Assembly: GCF_958979055.1 (NCBI RefSeq)
Contig: NC_084886.1
Span: 2,499,001-2,563,000 of the forward strand
Reading direction: 5' to 3'
From: Alnus glutinosa
Lineage: Eukaryota; Streptophyta; Magnoliopsida; Fagales; Betulaceae
Length of the DNA stretch: 64,000 nucleotides
Under the pieces are notes generated by a model. That model was not told the DNA's origin and did not search any database. It saw nothing but the letters and a program-made list of their open reading frames with translations. The stretch's first letter is position 1; the number at the start of each line of letters is the position of its first letter. A program made the translations under genes and the position numbers. Of this stretch, positions 10,869-23,265 are shown piece by piece.

Positions 10869-13800
10869 ATGAGCCAATCAATGGCGAAATTGGAATCTGG
10901 GTCCGGTCCCGATGGTATCAACAAAGCGTCTCAGAACAACGTGATCTTTGTGGACACCAGCCTCGACACCCACTTGGCCTTGCTCGTCTCGGATTCCGAC
11001 ACTGTTTCCGATCTCAAAAGTAACCTAATTCTTCATCACCTCCACCTCTACCTTCAGCATTTCCTTTTACTTTTTAAATTTCGTTTGTTTATCCAATCGT
11101 TTTCTGAGAGGTAGTGCTCGGTTAGCAATCTGGGGTTCTTATTTGGAAGCTGTAGTTGCAATCTTCTATGCTTGACAGCCCCTAGTAATCAGTCTCAACT
11201 GTCTAGTTGAAAGATTGGTTATAATGTAGTTTGTGAGATAATTTAATTTCTTTTGAACTAACTTCATTGGGAGTAATATTAGTCTTCATTTGAGACCAAC
11301 AAAGTTCAAATGAATGATATAGCCATTATCTATCTTCTGGATGCATTGTCAAAAGGTTGGAATTACCCAAATGGATGTACTAGGAGAAAGGCAAGGCCTT
11401 TGGAAGCTGATTGCCAGTGAGGCAGAGATTTATATTGCCATTTAAGCCGTTTTGGGATGTGTTTGTGGGCACCTTATAGTTCTTCATTCTTACGGTTTAT
11501 GCAACTCCTAGATTAATTTTAACGATTGATCAAAAGTTCCAATTACTTACAAGCAGTGCTTAAAATGAGTCTACTAATTAAGTGAGCTTTCTGGTTTGTC
11601 AATTTCTATTTCTAATGACCTATCTGTGTTGTTCGACGTGCAGAGAAAATTCTTTATGAACATCCACTGTGCTTTCCTAGCATTGGGAAGATACAAATTC
11701 ATGCCTTAAAGGTATGCCACTTTAACATGCCGAATAAGAGTGTTGAACATCATGTTTGTTGAATATACATATATTATTCACGTTGACAAAGTCTTATAAA
11801 ATTGGCAGGTAAAGCGCAAAGGAAACTTTTATCACTTATCAGATTCCATGTATGTAAAAAGTGCCTTTGATGGGGTCAAAAATAGTTGGTTTCTCTGTGT
11901 TGATGCTTCTTGTTCAGTGGAGCATGGCGAAAATCATAATTCCTGTATTCCTGCTTCTAAAAACATGTTAGACTGTTCTGGCATCAGGAATAGTACTGCA
12001 TTTGATAGGGTTGATCTTCCTCATGATGGTCCTCACAAAAGGGGGGCATCCAATTATGATGATTCATCTCTGCCACTGGTTGGGAGCAACCAGAATGCAA
12101 AAGAGAATGTTCCCATTGCTGACAAGTATGGCTCAAGTGATTCTGGTAAAGAAGTTTTAAAAGTAAAAGATGCTCCAATTCATGGATTTGGCGAAGATAC
12201 GTCACAACAAGTTATTATAGTCCCAGAAAGCTCTTTAATTAATGCAGGTAGAGAAGTTCCATTTGATATGAGGATGGGGAACAAAGATATTGCTGATGAA
12301 CCTTGCAGAAGCTCATCTTCTAATACTAGTAAGAGGTCAGTTTCTGAAATAAAGAGGACTAATAATCTGAGCAAGGAGACTGATGTTTTAGAGAAACATG
12401 ATAATTGCATACTGGACAAATTTAAGAATGACGTTGATGTGCAATGCAATAAGTCATCGGAAGAAACTTCAAAATCCAGATCTTATGCAAAGAGAAAGCG
12501 TAAAATTGAAAAGAAAAGTGGAGATCAAGATTCTTTAAAAGAAATGAGAGCTCTGACTTGTAATTCTAATAAAGAGATCTCCAAGGCAGAGAGTGCATCT
12601 CAGCACTCTGCAGGGAATAAACAGAAGACAAATGCCATCTTAGACAGTATTTCTACTGAGCCAGTGGAGGATGCCCATTTGTTAGAAACCAATTCAAGCA
12701 CTGGGAAGAGTAAGAAAAGGAGAAAGAAATCTTCAAATCCTCTTATTCAATTAGCTTCTGCACTTCCTGCTTCTGGGAAAGATGTTGGAGAAGAGAATTC
12801 TAGGGTCACTGTTGGAATTAAGCACAAGGATTCAAGTGGAGAACGTACTGCAGAATCTTTTCCTAGACAAGGTGTCCAGGGCGCGACAACTTCTGAACTT
12901 CGTGGACTATCTGTGGAGGAAAAGCAGAGTGATTCAGTCCATGAAGTGGGGGGAAATGATAAATTAACCTCTTCTTTAGTGCAGAAGCAGAAGACAAACG
13001 CCACACTAGACAGCTTAGTTCCTGAAGCATTCAAGAATGTATTGCTGGCAACTGACTCAAGCAACGGGAAGAAGAAAAGGAAAAAGAAATCTTCAAATCC
13101 CCTTAATCGAGCAGTCACCTCTGTTCCTTCTTCTGAGAAAGATGTTGAGGAAGAAAGTTCCAGGGTCACTGGGGGAATTAACTGGAAGGATTCAAGTAAA
13201 GAACCACATGCAGCATCTGTTCCTGGAAAGGGTGTTCAGGGTGTAATGACTCCCGAAATTCATGGAATCTACCAGAAGCAAAAGCAGTGTGATTCCTTAC
13301 ATGAAGCGGGGGAAAATGACAAAGTGCCCTCTTCACTAGGTGATTCTCGTCTGTTATATTGATATGCGATTTATTGTTGTCTTGCTTGCATTTAATTTTA
13401 TTTTGAGTTTGAAGAAACCATCCCTTTGGTTTGTCGGACAGTTCTTTTAAAAAATTGGCATGTCAGAAACTTTTTCAAATCATGAAAGAATCCCACCTTT
13501 ATTAACCTGAAAAATGTGCATCATTACGAGGATGCTGCAATTTCTTGCAAGAAAATCACGCATTGATATTATTTTCAAGATAGTTTTGATATTTATGATT
13601 CTAAAGCATTCAAACCCTCATATTGGTAAATTTATATGTTTATTATGGTAAATTCACCAAGATGTGTATATATAACCATGTTCTATAAGCTAACATTTCT
13701 CATAATTGCCATATCCAACAACACCTGTCATTTGTTGAAACATGACAGTCATGTTGGTTTCTAGAAATCGTAGCATCTTTTGCTGATTATGATGCTAATT

Positions 13801-16800
13801 CTTTTGTAGATCTTGACATGAGTGAAACTGGGGCGGGCAATGTGAAAAGCAAAAATAATGCATCTAAAGAAGAAGCGGCAGTTGGAGTAGCAAGAATGAG
13901 AAACTCGAAGGATAGTCATTTTGCTGATCTGAAAGGCCATCAAGCTGTTGGGTTCAAAGAGCTTACTAATCTCGAAAACAACATTGAGCTTTCCAGGCCT
14001 GAGAATGGTGTCCTTAATGATGATGATAATTTTGAATCCGATCAGACTGATAGAGTTGAAGAGGCAAGAGAATCATTACATAATAGAAATTCTAAAAGAT
14101 TGCTGTCAAAAAAGTTCAAACTGCCCGTTCGGGTTGAAACAGACATGGATGCTAAAGAAGTAATTGCCACTTCTAAATTTTTGGATGGTGCTGGACTTGT
14201 TGAGCATAGGAAATCTAGTAAGAAAGAAAAGAAGAAGAGAAAACCTGAGGATTCAGTTGGAGGAACACCAACTAAAGCAGGTATAGAGCTTGTTAAGAGT
14301 TCTGAACAGGACATATCTTCGGCAGAGCCTCAAACAAAGGGAAAGGAAATATCAAAAACAAAAACAGTTAGTACTTCTCTTTTGGCTACTGTTAGGGAAA
14401 CTGGTGATGTCAATGGAGATGAGATGGAATCCTTGCAGCAAATCAGCAAAACTCAAGTAAATGCAGAGAATATGGATGAGAAAATGAGAAAGAAATCTAA
14501 GAAGAAACAAAATTCTACTGCGAAGAACCTTCTGGATTTGCAAAGAAAAGATCAAGATGTTTGTCATAAAGATTCCGCTGATAATCAAGGGGAGGTGGAA
14601 GCTTCATCTAAAATGACAAATGAAAAGCAAGGGAGTGGAAAAAAATCGCAAGTTGGCAACTATAGCACCATCCAGCTTCAAGGAGATGAATGTGCTGAGC
14701 ACATGCATCACACTGAAAAGAAGCTTGTAAAAATTTCTAGAAGTGAGGATTTAGATTTAGTTGGAGGAACACCAATTAAATCAGGTATAGAGCATGGTAA
14801 AAGTTCTAAACAAGAAATATTTTCAGCAGAGCCTCTTAAAACTGTAAATAGTGATCATTCTAGTGAGATTTCTAAGAAGGAAGAAAGCATTTTTTCTCAA
14901 ACAAAGGAAAAGGAAGTATCAAAAACAAACACGGTAAGTAAATCACTTTTGGCTACTGGTCGGGACGCTGGTGATGTTTATGGAGATGAGGTGCAATCCT
15001 TGCAGAAAATCAGCAAAACTCGAGCAACCACAGAGAATATGGATGAGAAAATGAGAAAGAAATCCAAGAAGAAACAAAATTCTACTGCAAAGGACCTTTT
15101 GGATGTGCAAACAAAAGCTCAAGATGTTGATCATAAAGATCCTACACCTTCAGCTGATAATCAAAGGGAGGTGGAAGCTTCATCTAAAATGACAAATGAA
15201 AAGCAAGGGAGTGGAGGAAAATCTCAAGCTGGCAACTCTAGCACCATCCAACTGCAAGGATCACTATCAAAGGATGAATGTGCTGAGCACATGCTTCACC
15301 CTGAAAAGAAGCTTCTAAAAGTTTCTAGAAGTGGGATGAAAGCTCCACGATCCACTAAGTCGGATAAGTTCACTTCCATTCCTGAAGATGTGAGAAGGCG
15401 CAGTGTAGTCAATGATTCTGAGACCAGTATCAATTCAGAGAGAAAAAGTGAAGCTTTTGCTGTATCAAAGTCTAACTTGGGAAATTCTAAAAATATAGTT
15501 CACCAAAGTAAATTAGTTAGTGAGATTCAATCAGGTGTTGGCCGGGGTGTTAGAAAAAATTATGTTAATGACATTGGGGAAGTTGTAAATAACTCGGAAC
15601 AAGACAAGAGCTTATTAGCTAAATCAGGAGCAATTTTTAAGGATGATAGTAGTGGGAGTTCTGAAGACGAAGATGGAATGGTCAATTCCGATGCCAGCAC
15701 CAGAACTCCATCTGATAATTCAGTTTCATCCAACTACTCTGATGGGGAAAGCAATGCAAATCTGAACTCACCACAAAATGGTAATACAAATTGTGTCTGG
15801 ATTGTCTAGTTGATTCACATCTCAAATATCACTCGTAATTGTTGTGCTTGTCTAACTGTTGGTAACCATAGCTTAGCTAATCAGACTTAATAGACCAAGA
15901 ATGCCATTTTCTGTCATGCAAACTCTTTTTTTTTTTTTCAAAGCCTAAATATGTAAGTGTGTATTGGATGCGACTTTAATTATCTCATGGTAAGTTCATG
16001 TCAATATATATATATTGGCATTATTCAAATGCCCTTAAGGAGAACAGGATATGAGAAGGTGAAATTACATTGTTTAGGCTTCAGGCAACAGGATACCTCT
16101 CTTTTGACTTCCAAATAATCCTTTCAATGTCTATGAAAGTTTGTGACATCCGCCTCTCCAGAAATTAGTTCAATAGAGAGATCGCCCATTGTTTCATTTC
16201 CCTTTTGATGATGAATTTTGGATCAATTTTGACTAACACAATAGATAATCTTATATAAACTTGACAGCAATTTCCTCAATTGCTTGAAAACTTCCCATAT
16301 ATGTTCAGCGCTAATATTGTGAAATGTTCCTTAATTGCCATTCATAACGTATCCTCATGTTTTCTGCTACTTCTGTTTGCGGTCTGAGCTTCTATAGGAG
16401 CTAACTTTTCCATTTGAATCAAAATTGCCCCAGGATCTAATGACTCAAAAAGAAAGAACCGCGGTCAAAGAAGCATCACAAAAGCATTGTAAGTTCAATA
16501 AAAATACACACCCCTTTTTCCTGTGAGATACAGATGTCTTTTATTAGAAATTTCTTTTCACTTTCAAGGCCTTCAACCTTGTGAAAATTTTGTCTGTTGA
16601 TGATAGCCATGCTCTTTCTCTGTTATGTATATCTCGAACTTAATCTCTTGGTTATCTTTGTAGCAGCTCTTCAGGTGAAAAGGGTATGACATTAGATACA
16701 ATCCTTAGAAGTTCCAGAAGATACAAGAGGGCTAAACTAACAGCTACTCAGTCACAGCAGGAGGACACTGAAAGCCAGCCTGTTCATTTTGTTCCAGACA

Positions 16801-16817
16801 CTCAGGCTGACCTGTAA
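10869..16817 (+). CDS. Large Lys/Ser-rich protein of unknown function, internally duplicated
   Basis: Six exons: 10869-11019, 11644-11711, 11809-13339, 13810-15780, 16434-16488 and 16667-16817 (or from 16664). They sum to 1,308 residues with GT-AG introns and consistent phases. The first roughly 100 residues (VIFVDTSLDTHLALLV, then KKILYEHPLCFPSIGKIQIH and KRKGNFYHLSDSMYVKSAF) look like a compact fold, perhaps ubiquitin-like; that is inference. The rest is low-complexity and hydrophilic with repeated basic clusters (KSKKRRKKSS, GKKKRKKKSS, RKKSKKKQN), suggesting nuclear or nucleolar location. Exon 3 holds a tandem duplication of about 122 residues, and exon 4 one of about 168 residues. The C-terminus has a short basic motif (ILRSSRRYKRAKL). 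I do not recognise the family beyond uncharacterised plant proteins. The start could also be the in-frame ATG at 10881. Confidence 0.8.
12619..13339 (+). repeat. Coding tandem duplication, period 366 bp (exon 3 of the unknown gene)
   Basis: Copy 1 (12619-12984) and copy 2 (12985-13339) both begin KQKTNA and share ordered blocks: KSSNPL, a KDV-EE element, RVT-GI, KDSS, GVQG and the SLHE/SVHE-G-NDK ending. The period is 122 codons, so the duplication keeps the frame. Divergence is substantial, so it is older than the exon 4 duplication. Confidence 0.8.
14256..15335 (+). repeat. Coding tandem duplication, about 504 bp (exon 4 of the unknown gene)
   Basis: Copy A (14256-14759) and copy B (14760 to about 15335) both start VGGTP. 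Both run through SAEP, SKT-TVS-SLLAT, ENMDEKMRKKSKKKQNST, VEASSKMTNEKQGSG, STIQLQG and DECAEHM. Stretches around the KKSKKKQNST block are nearly identical at nucleotide level. Copy B carries an extra block of about 21 residues after SAEP and small insertions (PTPSADNQ, SLSKDEC). Confidence 0.85.
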
Positions 16818-17339
16818 TTGCTCTCTTGCTTGGATCTCATTGGCTTCTGTCTCTAGGAGTTCAGTTTTGTTGCATCTTTTTCACTGTAGGCTGCGCATGG
16901 CTCTATATACTATTGAGAAAGAATGGCATTAGGCCAAGAAAAAATCAAACATCGGCTTGCAAGTTTGTTGAAAAACATGTTTTTGTTTGGAAACACTTGC
17001 GTTTTTGCTTTTTGGTTGAAAAGTGTTTTAATGTAAAATAGTTTTAACTATTTAATGAATCTTTTGTGTTTGAGATTATTTGTTATTGTTTTGATTACTC
17101 TTTTTGCTAAAATAATAATAATAAAAACTGATTTTTTTTATTTTTATTTTTTAAAAAAAAAAAAAAACCCCATAAAGTTTCTCCAAAAATATTTATAAGC
17201 CAAAGATGTTCAGTTTGTCTCAACTAAATGGCTTCTTGCCCTACATGCACGTGCATGACTAAAAATAGAAGTAGTAAATTTAATTATATTATAATACATG
17301 TAATTTGACAGTTAAATTAAATACTCTTGTGTTTATTTT

Positions 17340-17638
17340 TTTAAAAAAAAAATATATAAAATTTTTTTTCAAAGTTTTAGGAGGCATTAGTATTTTTGCG
17401 AATTCCGTTAAATTTTTACTAACATGTAAGTCCTATCAAATTTTTTCTTTTTTTTTTTCCTAAATAAAAAAAAAAAGGGGTATTTTGAATTTTTTAACAG
17501 GATTTAACGGAAAATTTTAACGAATGGTTGAAATTAAAAAAAATTAAAAAATAAGTACCTTAAATTGACATTTTTAAAAATTTTGAGTATCTTTTTTCAA
17601 AAGTTAAGAAAGATTATGACTTATAAATGAAGTTTTCC
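17340..17638. mobile_element. MULE-type MITE remnant (family of 47834-48270 and 52901-53208)
   Basis: The right end reads GACTTATAAATGAAGTTTTCC minus its last base and matches the terminal GGAAAACTTCA-TTATAA motif of the family. The core motifs 'gaattccgttaaatttt' and 'aacaggatttaacgg' recur in the other copies. The left terminus is degraded or replaced by A/T runs, so the left boundary is approximate. Confidence 0.5.
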
Positions 17639-18989
17639 TTTACTTTTATTTTTATGTCACATCAAAATATTATTTTCAAACAAAAAATACTTCATAAGAA
17701 ACATTAACAAACAAAGCCGTTACAATATAAAACTTTAGTAAGAGCTAGGTTGTTGATCGAAATATAAAACCTTATTAAGTAAATCATGTTCAATCATGGA
17801 AAAAAAAAATTAAATTAAATTATTTGGTCCGATTGGCAATGTTGCCCCACTTGGTTTGCTTTTTTATAAGCCTAAGTACTATTGGTGGTTGATGAAAGGT
17901 ATCTCGAAATTTCGTTTTGTCTCACAAAGTCTCAGCCAACTCATTTTATTGGTTTAAGCAATACTTTAATTTATTCCTTTAATTATCTTTGCGTTAATTT
18001 CACCTAAAGTATTATTAAAATTATCTTAAAAAATATCATAATTTGGGCCCCAACTGAGCTGGACGCCAGCTTATTCTTTCCTTTTAGTAGGTCCTCTTTG
18101 ATCGTATTTCTTATAACAAAATAATTTATTATGATTACAATTTGAAAGAAAGCAAGGATTGTGTTCACATTAATTAATATCATACTCATGCTGCATTATA
18201 TATAATCAGTAGATGACGTAGTATCTATAGTCAAAATGCGATAGAATTCTCTCAATTTCAACTAAAGAAAAAAAGATTAAAAAAAAAAAAACTATTTCAA
18301 TGTCTTTTTATTATTATTATTATTGTATTTAACAATTTACACAATATATACCATCACGTCATTTCAAATTTTAAATGGTTTAACAACATGTATGTACATT
18401 ATAAGATTTGTAAAATCTAACGTAGACCATGAAATTAATCATTTCTAATTATAGTGATCCGTCAAATTTTAGGTTTAATAAATTGTCTTAATCATAATTA
18501 ATAATAATAACTTCCACATGCCATGGCATTATTGAAAGAAATTCCATGCAGCATTTCACCTCAATAATTTCACAATAAATTAATGATAGATTCATGAAAC
18601 AAGCTCTAGATCAAGAGTCAAAAGAGTGAAAAGAGAAACATGCATTTTACTTTACAACGGAAACTTTGAATGAAACCAAGGTATATATCTAAATGTCTAC
18701 AAAGTACAAACTTTATGGGCAAAAAGAATGGTTTCAAATTCACGTTTCTTTTTTTCTTTTTTCTTTTTTTCTACGATATGGGGAGGGGAGTAACAGAATC
18801 ATTCGAACAAAAATTATGTTTGGTATATTACAACTTTTACCACAATTTCCTTTTAAGTTAATATGGCAGTTCATGTGGTAATACTGTCACATTAACCACA
18901 ATCAAATTTAACTGTTTATAGGCTAACGTTATAAATGTTAAGTAAACTACCATGCATATCAATTTTTAAGAAACTTATAATGGTATATA

Positions 18990-19560
18990 CACAGTTATCA
19001 AGAGTCCTTAAGGCCTTCCAACTGAAAGTTCATCAGAACCAATGATTGCAAGATCCACCAGGTCAACGCTACCAAAGAGTCCAAAAGCCCCTTCGGGTCA
19101 ATCAGGTCATGTTAGCCATGATAAGCACGCCTCAAGGCTCTGAACGTAATAGACCCGAGACACACCCAAATTGATATTACACTCAATCAAACCGCCCCCC
19201 TCCCCCCGGGCGCCCAACCACGTCGTGTAACTGCCCAGGATCACTTGTAACTTCCCCCTCAACATTCTCCTTGCCACGTCATGTAACCTCCTGGACCCCC
19301 AATGTAACCTCTCGATATTCATAGGGGAGAATCACCCATGGTTACAAACTTACATTAGAAATGGGCAAGAACCTTGAAACCCTACAAGGAAATGTGGGAA
19401 TATATGCTCAATTTTCCCCAAGTGTAACTCAACAAAATTTTCTTCCTTCCTTCTTCTAATTACTTAAGTGTCTGATGTGATTTTGCCGGTACCTTTCGCG
19501 AACCTCTCTAGCCCTTTATCTTTCTTACAAACTTCTTCCTTCAAGTGTTTGCCATGATCG
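18990..19560 (+). repeat. Possible LTR remnant (fossil)
   Basis: A block of mixed composition (C-rich around 19190-19300) is followed by text typical of a plant LTR leader side: 'ttgccggtacctttcg' and T/C-rich sequence before 'gtgtttgcca'. No internal retroelement domain lies beside it and I cannot place both ends, so family and state are uncertain; it looks broken. Confidence 0.3.
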
Positions 19561-19777
19561 AAGTCACTCTATAAACGACATGAAATAAAAGTTATAAACA
19601 TATAATAAAAGTTGTAGTATTCGTAATTAACCACACTCAAATTAAATACACTAAATAGAGCTCATTTGAGTAGTATATGACAAATTTAATTCAAGAAAAA
19701 AAAAATGAATTAAGAACATGTAATTGGAAAAAGAAGAAAAAAAAAAAATTCAAACAAATGCCACGAAAATCAGCCAA

Positions 19778-20545
19778 TCAGGACCGTGGGATCGGTCTCT
19801 TTTTCCTGAACACGACCTCGGTGTCCAATCCGAATCCATCAACTCCACGAATATGGACAACCTCCGACCCCTTGAACATCTCCACCAACGGTTTAACACT
19901 GTAAATATCATTAGCCGAGTACTTATCCGACCGTCTAGACAGCGCCACGTGTAACACGCATACCCCTCCGGGCTTCAACGTCCGTTCAATCTCTGCAACG
20001 AACCTGTCCGGGTACAGCGCGTGATCGAACACGTTGGAGAACTCGAAGTCGAAGGTCTCGTTGTCGAAGGGCTGGTTGTGAAAGTCTCCTCTCATCACAA
20101 GCGGAGGACTCGGCACCAAATCGATCCCCACCGAGTCAGACACGCCGATACGCCTCAGGGCCTCCACCTCTTGACCGACTCTGGCACCAATACAGAGCGC
20201 TTTCGACTCGTTGGAGAGAAGCCGCTTTTGCTTTAAATCTTGGAAGAATATTGCAAAGACTCGGATTTTCCGATCCCAGTCACGGGTTGTCCATAGTTCT
20301 CTGAGTTTAGGATTGAGGGTCTTCTTGAGTTGCCGCTGTATGTAGGACTTGTAGGAGGGGTATCCGGGACGTATTTTGAGGTCTCCGGAGCCGTAACTCT
20401 GTTTTTCCGGTGGTGGGTCGGTGGTGTTCTGGTGGTGGTGTTTGGGTTGGAGAGAGAGGAGGACGAGAAAGAAAGGAAGAGATAGGAGGAGAGAGAGAAG
20501 GAAGCATTTTCTGAGTATTGGTGGTTTTGTTTGCGTGGTTTTCAT
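19778..20545 (-). CDS. SAM-dependent methyltransferase, type 11-like, N-terminally anchored
   Basis: Single exon, 255 residues, stop TGA at 19778-19780. An N-terminal hydrophobic stretch (about residues 12-32, FLLSLLLSLPFFLVLLSL) follows a basic start, so a type II signal anchor is likely; location in Golgi or ER is inference. The methyltransferase core shows motif I (ALCIGARVGQEVEAL), acidic residue in GIDLVPSP, the DFHNQPF-NETFDFEFSN motif and LKPGGVCVLHVAL. These are the class I Rossmann-fold landmarks for binding S-adenosylmethionine. The acceptor substrate cannot be read from sequence. The leader carries a CT/GA repeat and several upstream ATGs. From memory it resembles the Arabidopsis family that includes At1g24480, which also fits the gene order. 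Confidence 0.85.
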   Translation of the reverse strand: MKTTQTKPPILRKCFLLSLLLSLPFFLVLLSLQPKHHHQNTTDPPPEKQSYGSGDLKIRPGYPSYKSYIQRQLKKTLNPKLRELWTTRDWDRKIRVFAIFFQDLKQKRLLSNESKALCIGARVGQEVEALRRIGVSDSVGIDLVPSPPLVMRGDFHNQPFDNETFDFEFSNVFDHALYPDRFVAEIERTLKPGGVCVLHVALSRRSDKYSANDIYSVKPLVEMFKGSEVVHIRGVDGFGLDTEVVFRKKRPIPRS

Positions 20546-20564
20546 GTCTGCGTGAAAGCTTCTT

Positions 20565-20603
<39 letters not shown>

Positions 20604-20721
20604 AACTTTCTCGCCGGCTCCAATGTTTGGGACTGTTTGTTGCATGAGAAAAGAAAAAGAGTATAGGGAGAGAAAATGAAAGAAAAGAAAGGCAAATTAG
20701 GAATTGGTTTGTGATCATCAT
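20542..20721 (-). promoter_or_regulatory. Upstream ORFs in the methyltransferase leader
   Basis: Two upstream frames precede the main start. One runs from 20721 (MMITNQFLICLSF, 59 residues) through the GA repeat, and its TGA overlaps the main ATG as ATGA. The other (20601-20645) encodes MQQTVPNIGAGEKV. They matter only if transcription starts beyond 20721, which I cannot tell. Confidence 0.35.
20569..20602. repeat. (CT)17 microsatellite in methyltransferase leader
   Basis: A perfect 34-bp CT run lies 24 bp upstream of the methyltransferase ATG and reads as GA repeat on the coding strand. GA/CT tracts are common in plant 5' leaders and core promoters. Confidence 0.9.
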
Positions 20722-22775
20722 GAACCGGCCAACGAGGAAGGAACATGTAAATATATCATATATGGTGGGGGTAGTGGACATGCACGAGTCAAAGCGGCAT
20801 TGTTTTGTGATCAGATCAAAGCTGTTGATCGAGTTAATTAAAACCTGATCGATGATCACAATTAGGGACGTGCCAACAGCCAGCATATTGACATTATGCT
20901 AATTTTCAATCTTAATCATGAAATAATTAAATACCATCCATTTGAAATAAAATAAAGACTAGTTATTCCATCCGGGGCTAAACGCATTGATCTTCATGGA
21001 TACTTAGTTAAGTACTCTATAAACTAATTAATCCCTTTCGGAACCGTTTATTTTAATGTCCATATATTATACATATCTTACGTGCAAAAGCTTGTCTGAC
21101 CTAGCGGAAATGAATAAAACTATGAAAGCACTTGAATTAAGTAAGAGAAACACCTCAAAAGTAGTATATATTATTCAAAAACTATAACTAATCTCTTTTT
21201 TTGTAGGCCAATTTCTAGGCATTGTCATCCTTTTTTTTCTCAAGTACTGATAACTACTTTATCAAACTAATTAACTTTCATATATAGTTTCACGTATGGT
21301 AATATTATGATCGAAGACTTTATTTTACTAATCAAACTTTTAATATCTCTAAATCTAAACTTTAAATTTGAGTAACCAAACTCTAAACTACGTGATTAGT
21401 TAGAATTTAGAACATCCCCTACACTTAGATTTTTTTCAATTTCTAATATTCAAACTGTTAATATATATATACCTGATATATTACTAATCAAACCTAATTT
21501 TAATACCTGAAATATTAGAGGCCACTCTCTATCTTGAAGTCTTGGGATCCACGTATACCCTTGAAGAGCATGCGGACTTCTCTCTCTCTAAGTGCATGCT
21601 TTCTGGATGCAAATCCACGGTTTGTCATTGATGCTCAAAATAGGTGAGCGCCTCGAAAGGCCTTTTGAATTAAACATCATTTATTGAAAATGAGTTTGAT
21701 CGGTTTACACACGAAGAAGAAGAGCGTTAGAATATAAATTAAATAATTAAATTAACAATTTTCTATAATCAATTTAAACTTTTGACAAAAATACTAATGA
21801 TATATTTAACATCGATTGCTATCAATTAAAATATTAGTGATTTAATAAACATATATATATAGTTATATATATGTCAATGAACCTACCACCTAGCCTCCTT
21901 TCGCTTTTTGCTTCTCATTTTTTTATTTATTTATTCTAACTATCTTTTTTTTTTTCTAGTTGTGGTTAATTCGTCAAAAAGTAAGGAATATTCGATTCTT
22001 TTGTCTCTCTATATGGTGGAGACCAATTACAATTAGATAAAAACATGAGCTTTAGCGCTAGCGGCGGAGCACCCTGCAAGTCAAACGTAGATATCATCCA
22101 TTCAAAGCATGCCATGCCAGCCACCCCACTTGAATTTGTTTCCACCACCGAAAGGAAAAGAAAAGAAAAGAAAAGAAAAGAAAAAGATCCAACGTACGTA
22201 CCGTCGAGCGCATTGTTGCCTTATCGTGTTGGTTCCGATGATTCTGGAACAGTAGCCGGTGCTGGTGGGCGTAAAATTCTTGTGATCATGTGCACATTTT
22301 CAACACTATGCATGCAAATTAATCATTGTACCTACACTTTAATTTCCCCCTCAATTTTAGCCCTCTATGCTTCATAATAATTTGTTGATCTTCATTGCCT
22401 ATATATAAAGTATAAATAAGCTTTTGATTGACCCGTGATTTCCAATATGTCAAAATTTTGAGATTACAGTTTATGCCCCAAAAGAGTGGGCTCCAAATGA
22501 GTTTATGATGAAATAAGCGGTTCATATTCTCTCAAGCATAGATAGTAATACGAAATGTTAATATATATAGAGGCTAGTTATCGGAACAGAGCGAAGTGAA
22601 CGGAGTGGAGCAGAGCTTTTATGTTGGTATGGGGACGAATAGGTTGTGGGGGTGCGGCAAAAGGCATGGTATAAGGTATTTTGAGGTTTTTTAAAATACG
22701 TCTGTTTAATTAGAGTTTTCTTATAAGTATGTTATGCTGTAACCTTAAATGAGATAGTGAAATAGAGATGCGTTA

Positions 22776-22883
22776 GTTGCACAACTTTTACACAATCAAG
22801 ATACATTGGTAAGTTCCATGCACGGTGGGACCCATATGCATGAATCCCACCAATGTGTCTTGGTTGTGTAAAAGTTGTGCACT
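22776..22883. mobile_element. Hairpin (foldback) MITE, copy 1
   Basis: Two 31-bp arms, 22779-22809 and 22850-22880, are inverted repeats with two mismatches (arm begins GCACAACTTTTACACAA and ends ACATTGG) around a 40-bp loop. The flanks 'gttagtt'/'agttgt' and arm sequences recur at 25585-25694 and about 53310-53430. Confidence 0.7.
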
Positions 22884-23265
22884 TTTAGTTGTACAAAAAT
22901 CATTTTCCAGTAAAATATAGCCACACTCTTGTGGACGCAGGTACATTGCCAAATTACGTAAATTTGTGTCTCAATTCTGTCTCTCTCTTTTGATTTTGTA
23001 TTATTTATTATTGTTGTACACAGTAACAACAATTTAGTAGAGCCAATTATTTCTTGATTTTCTAGTTTGGGCCCTATCACTTTAAATTAAGAATCCGCCC
23101 GATCAAAGCCAGACTGATTTTGAGTAGCTAAGCTTGTTCCAGCTCCACTTTAGGCCCCATTATTGTTTTTTCTTTGTCCTTTTTTCGACGTCCCCCTCAG
23201 GCCAGATGCATCATATCCTTAATGTAATCTTTTTTGGAATTGATCACTAAATATATGAAACATAT

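Larger units (their letters stand above)
16818..19777. other. Spacer with MITE and LTR-like remnants
   Basis: AT-rich, with long A and T runs. About 17340-17638 is a MITE remnant and about 18990-19560 looks LTR-like (separate entries). No gene is visible; open frames are short and of low complexity. Confidence 0.55.

Noticed and set aside
14042-15134. Antisense frames inside exon 4 of the unknown gene
   Set aside because: Shadows of the Lys-rich coding strand, duplicated along with it.
20564-20886. Conserved-peptide upstream ORF identity for the methyltransferase
   Set aside because: I considered a known conserved uORF class found upstream of some plant methyltransferases, but cannot match the peptide from memory, so only an unnamed uORF is reported.
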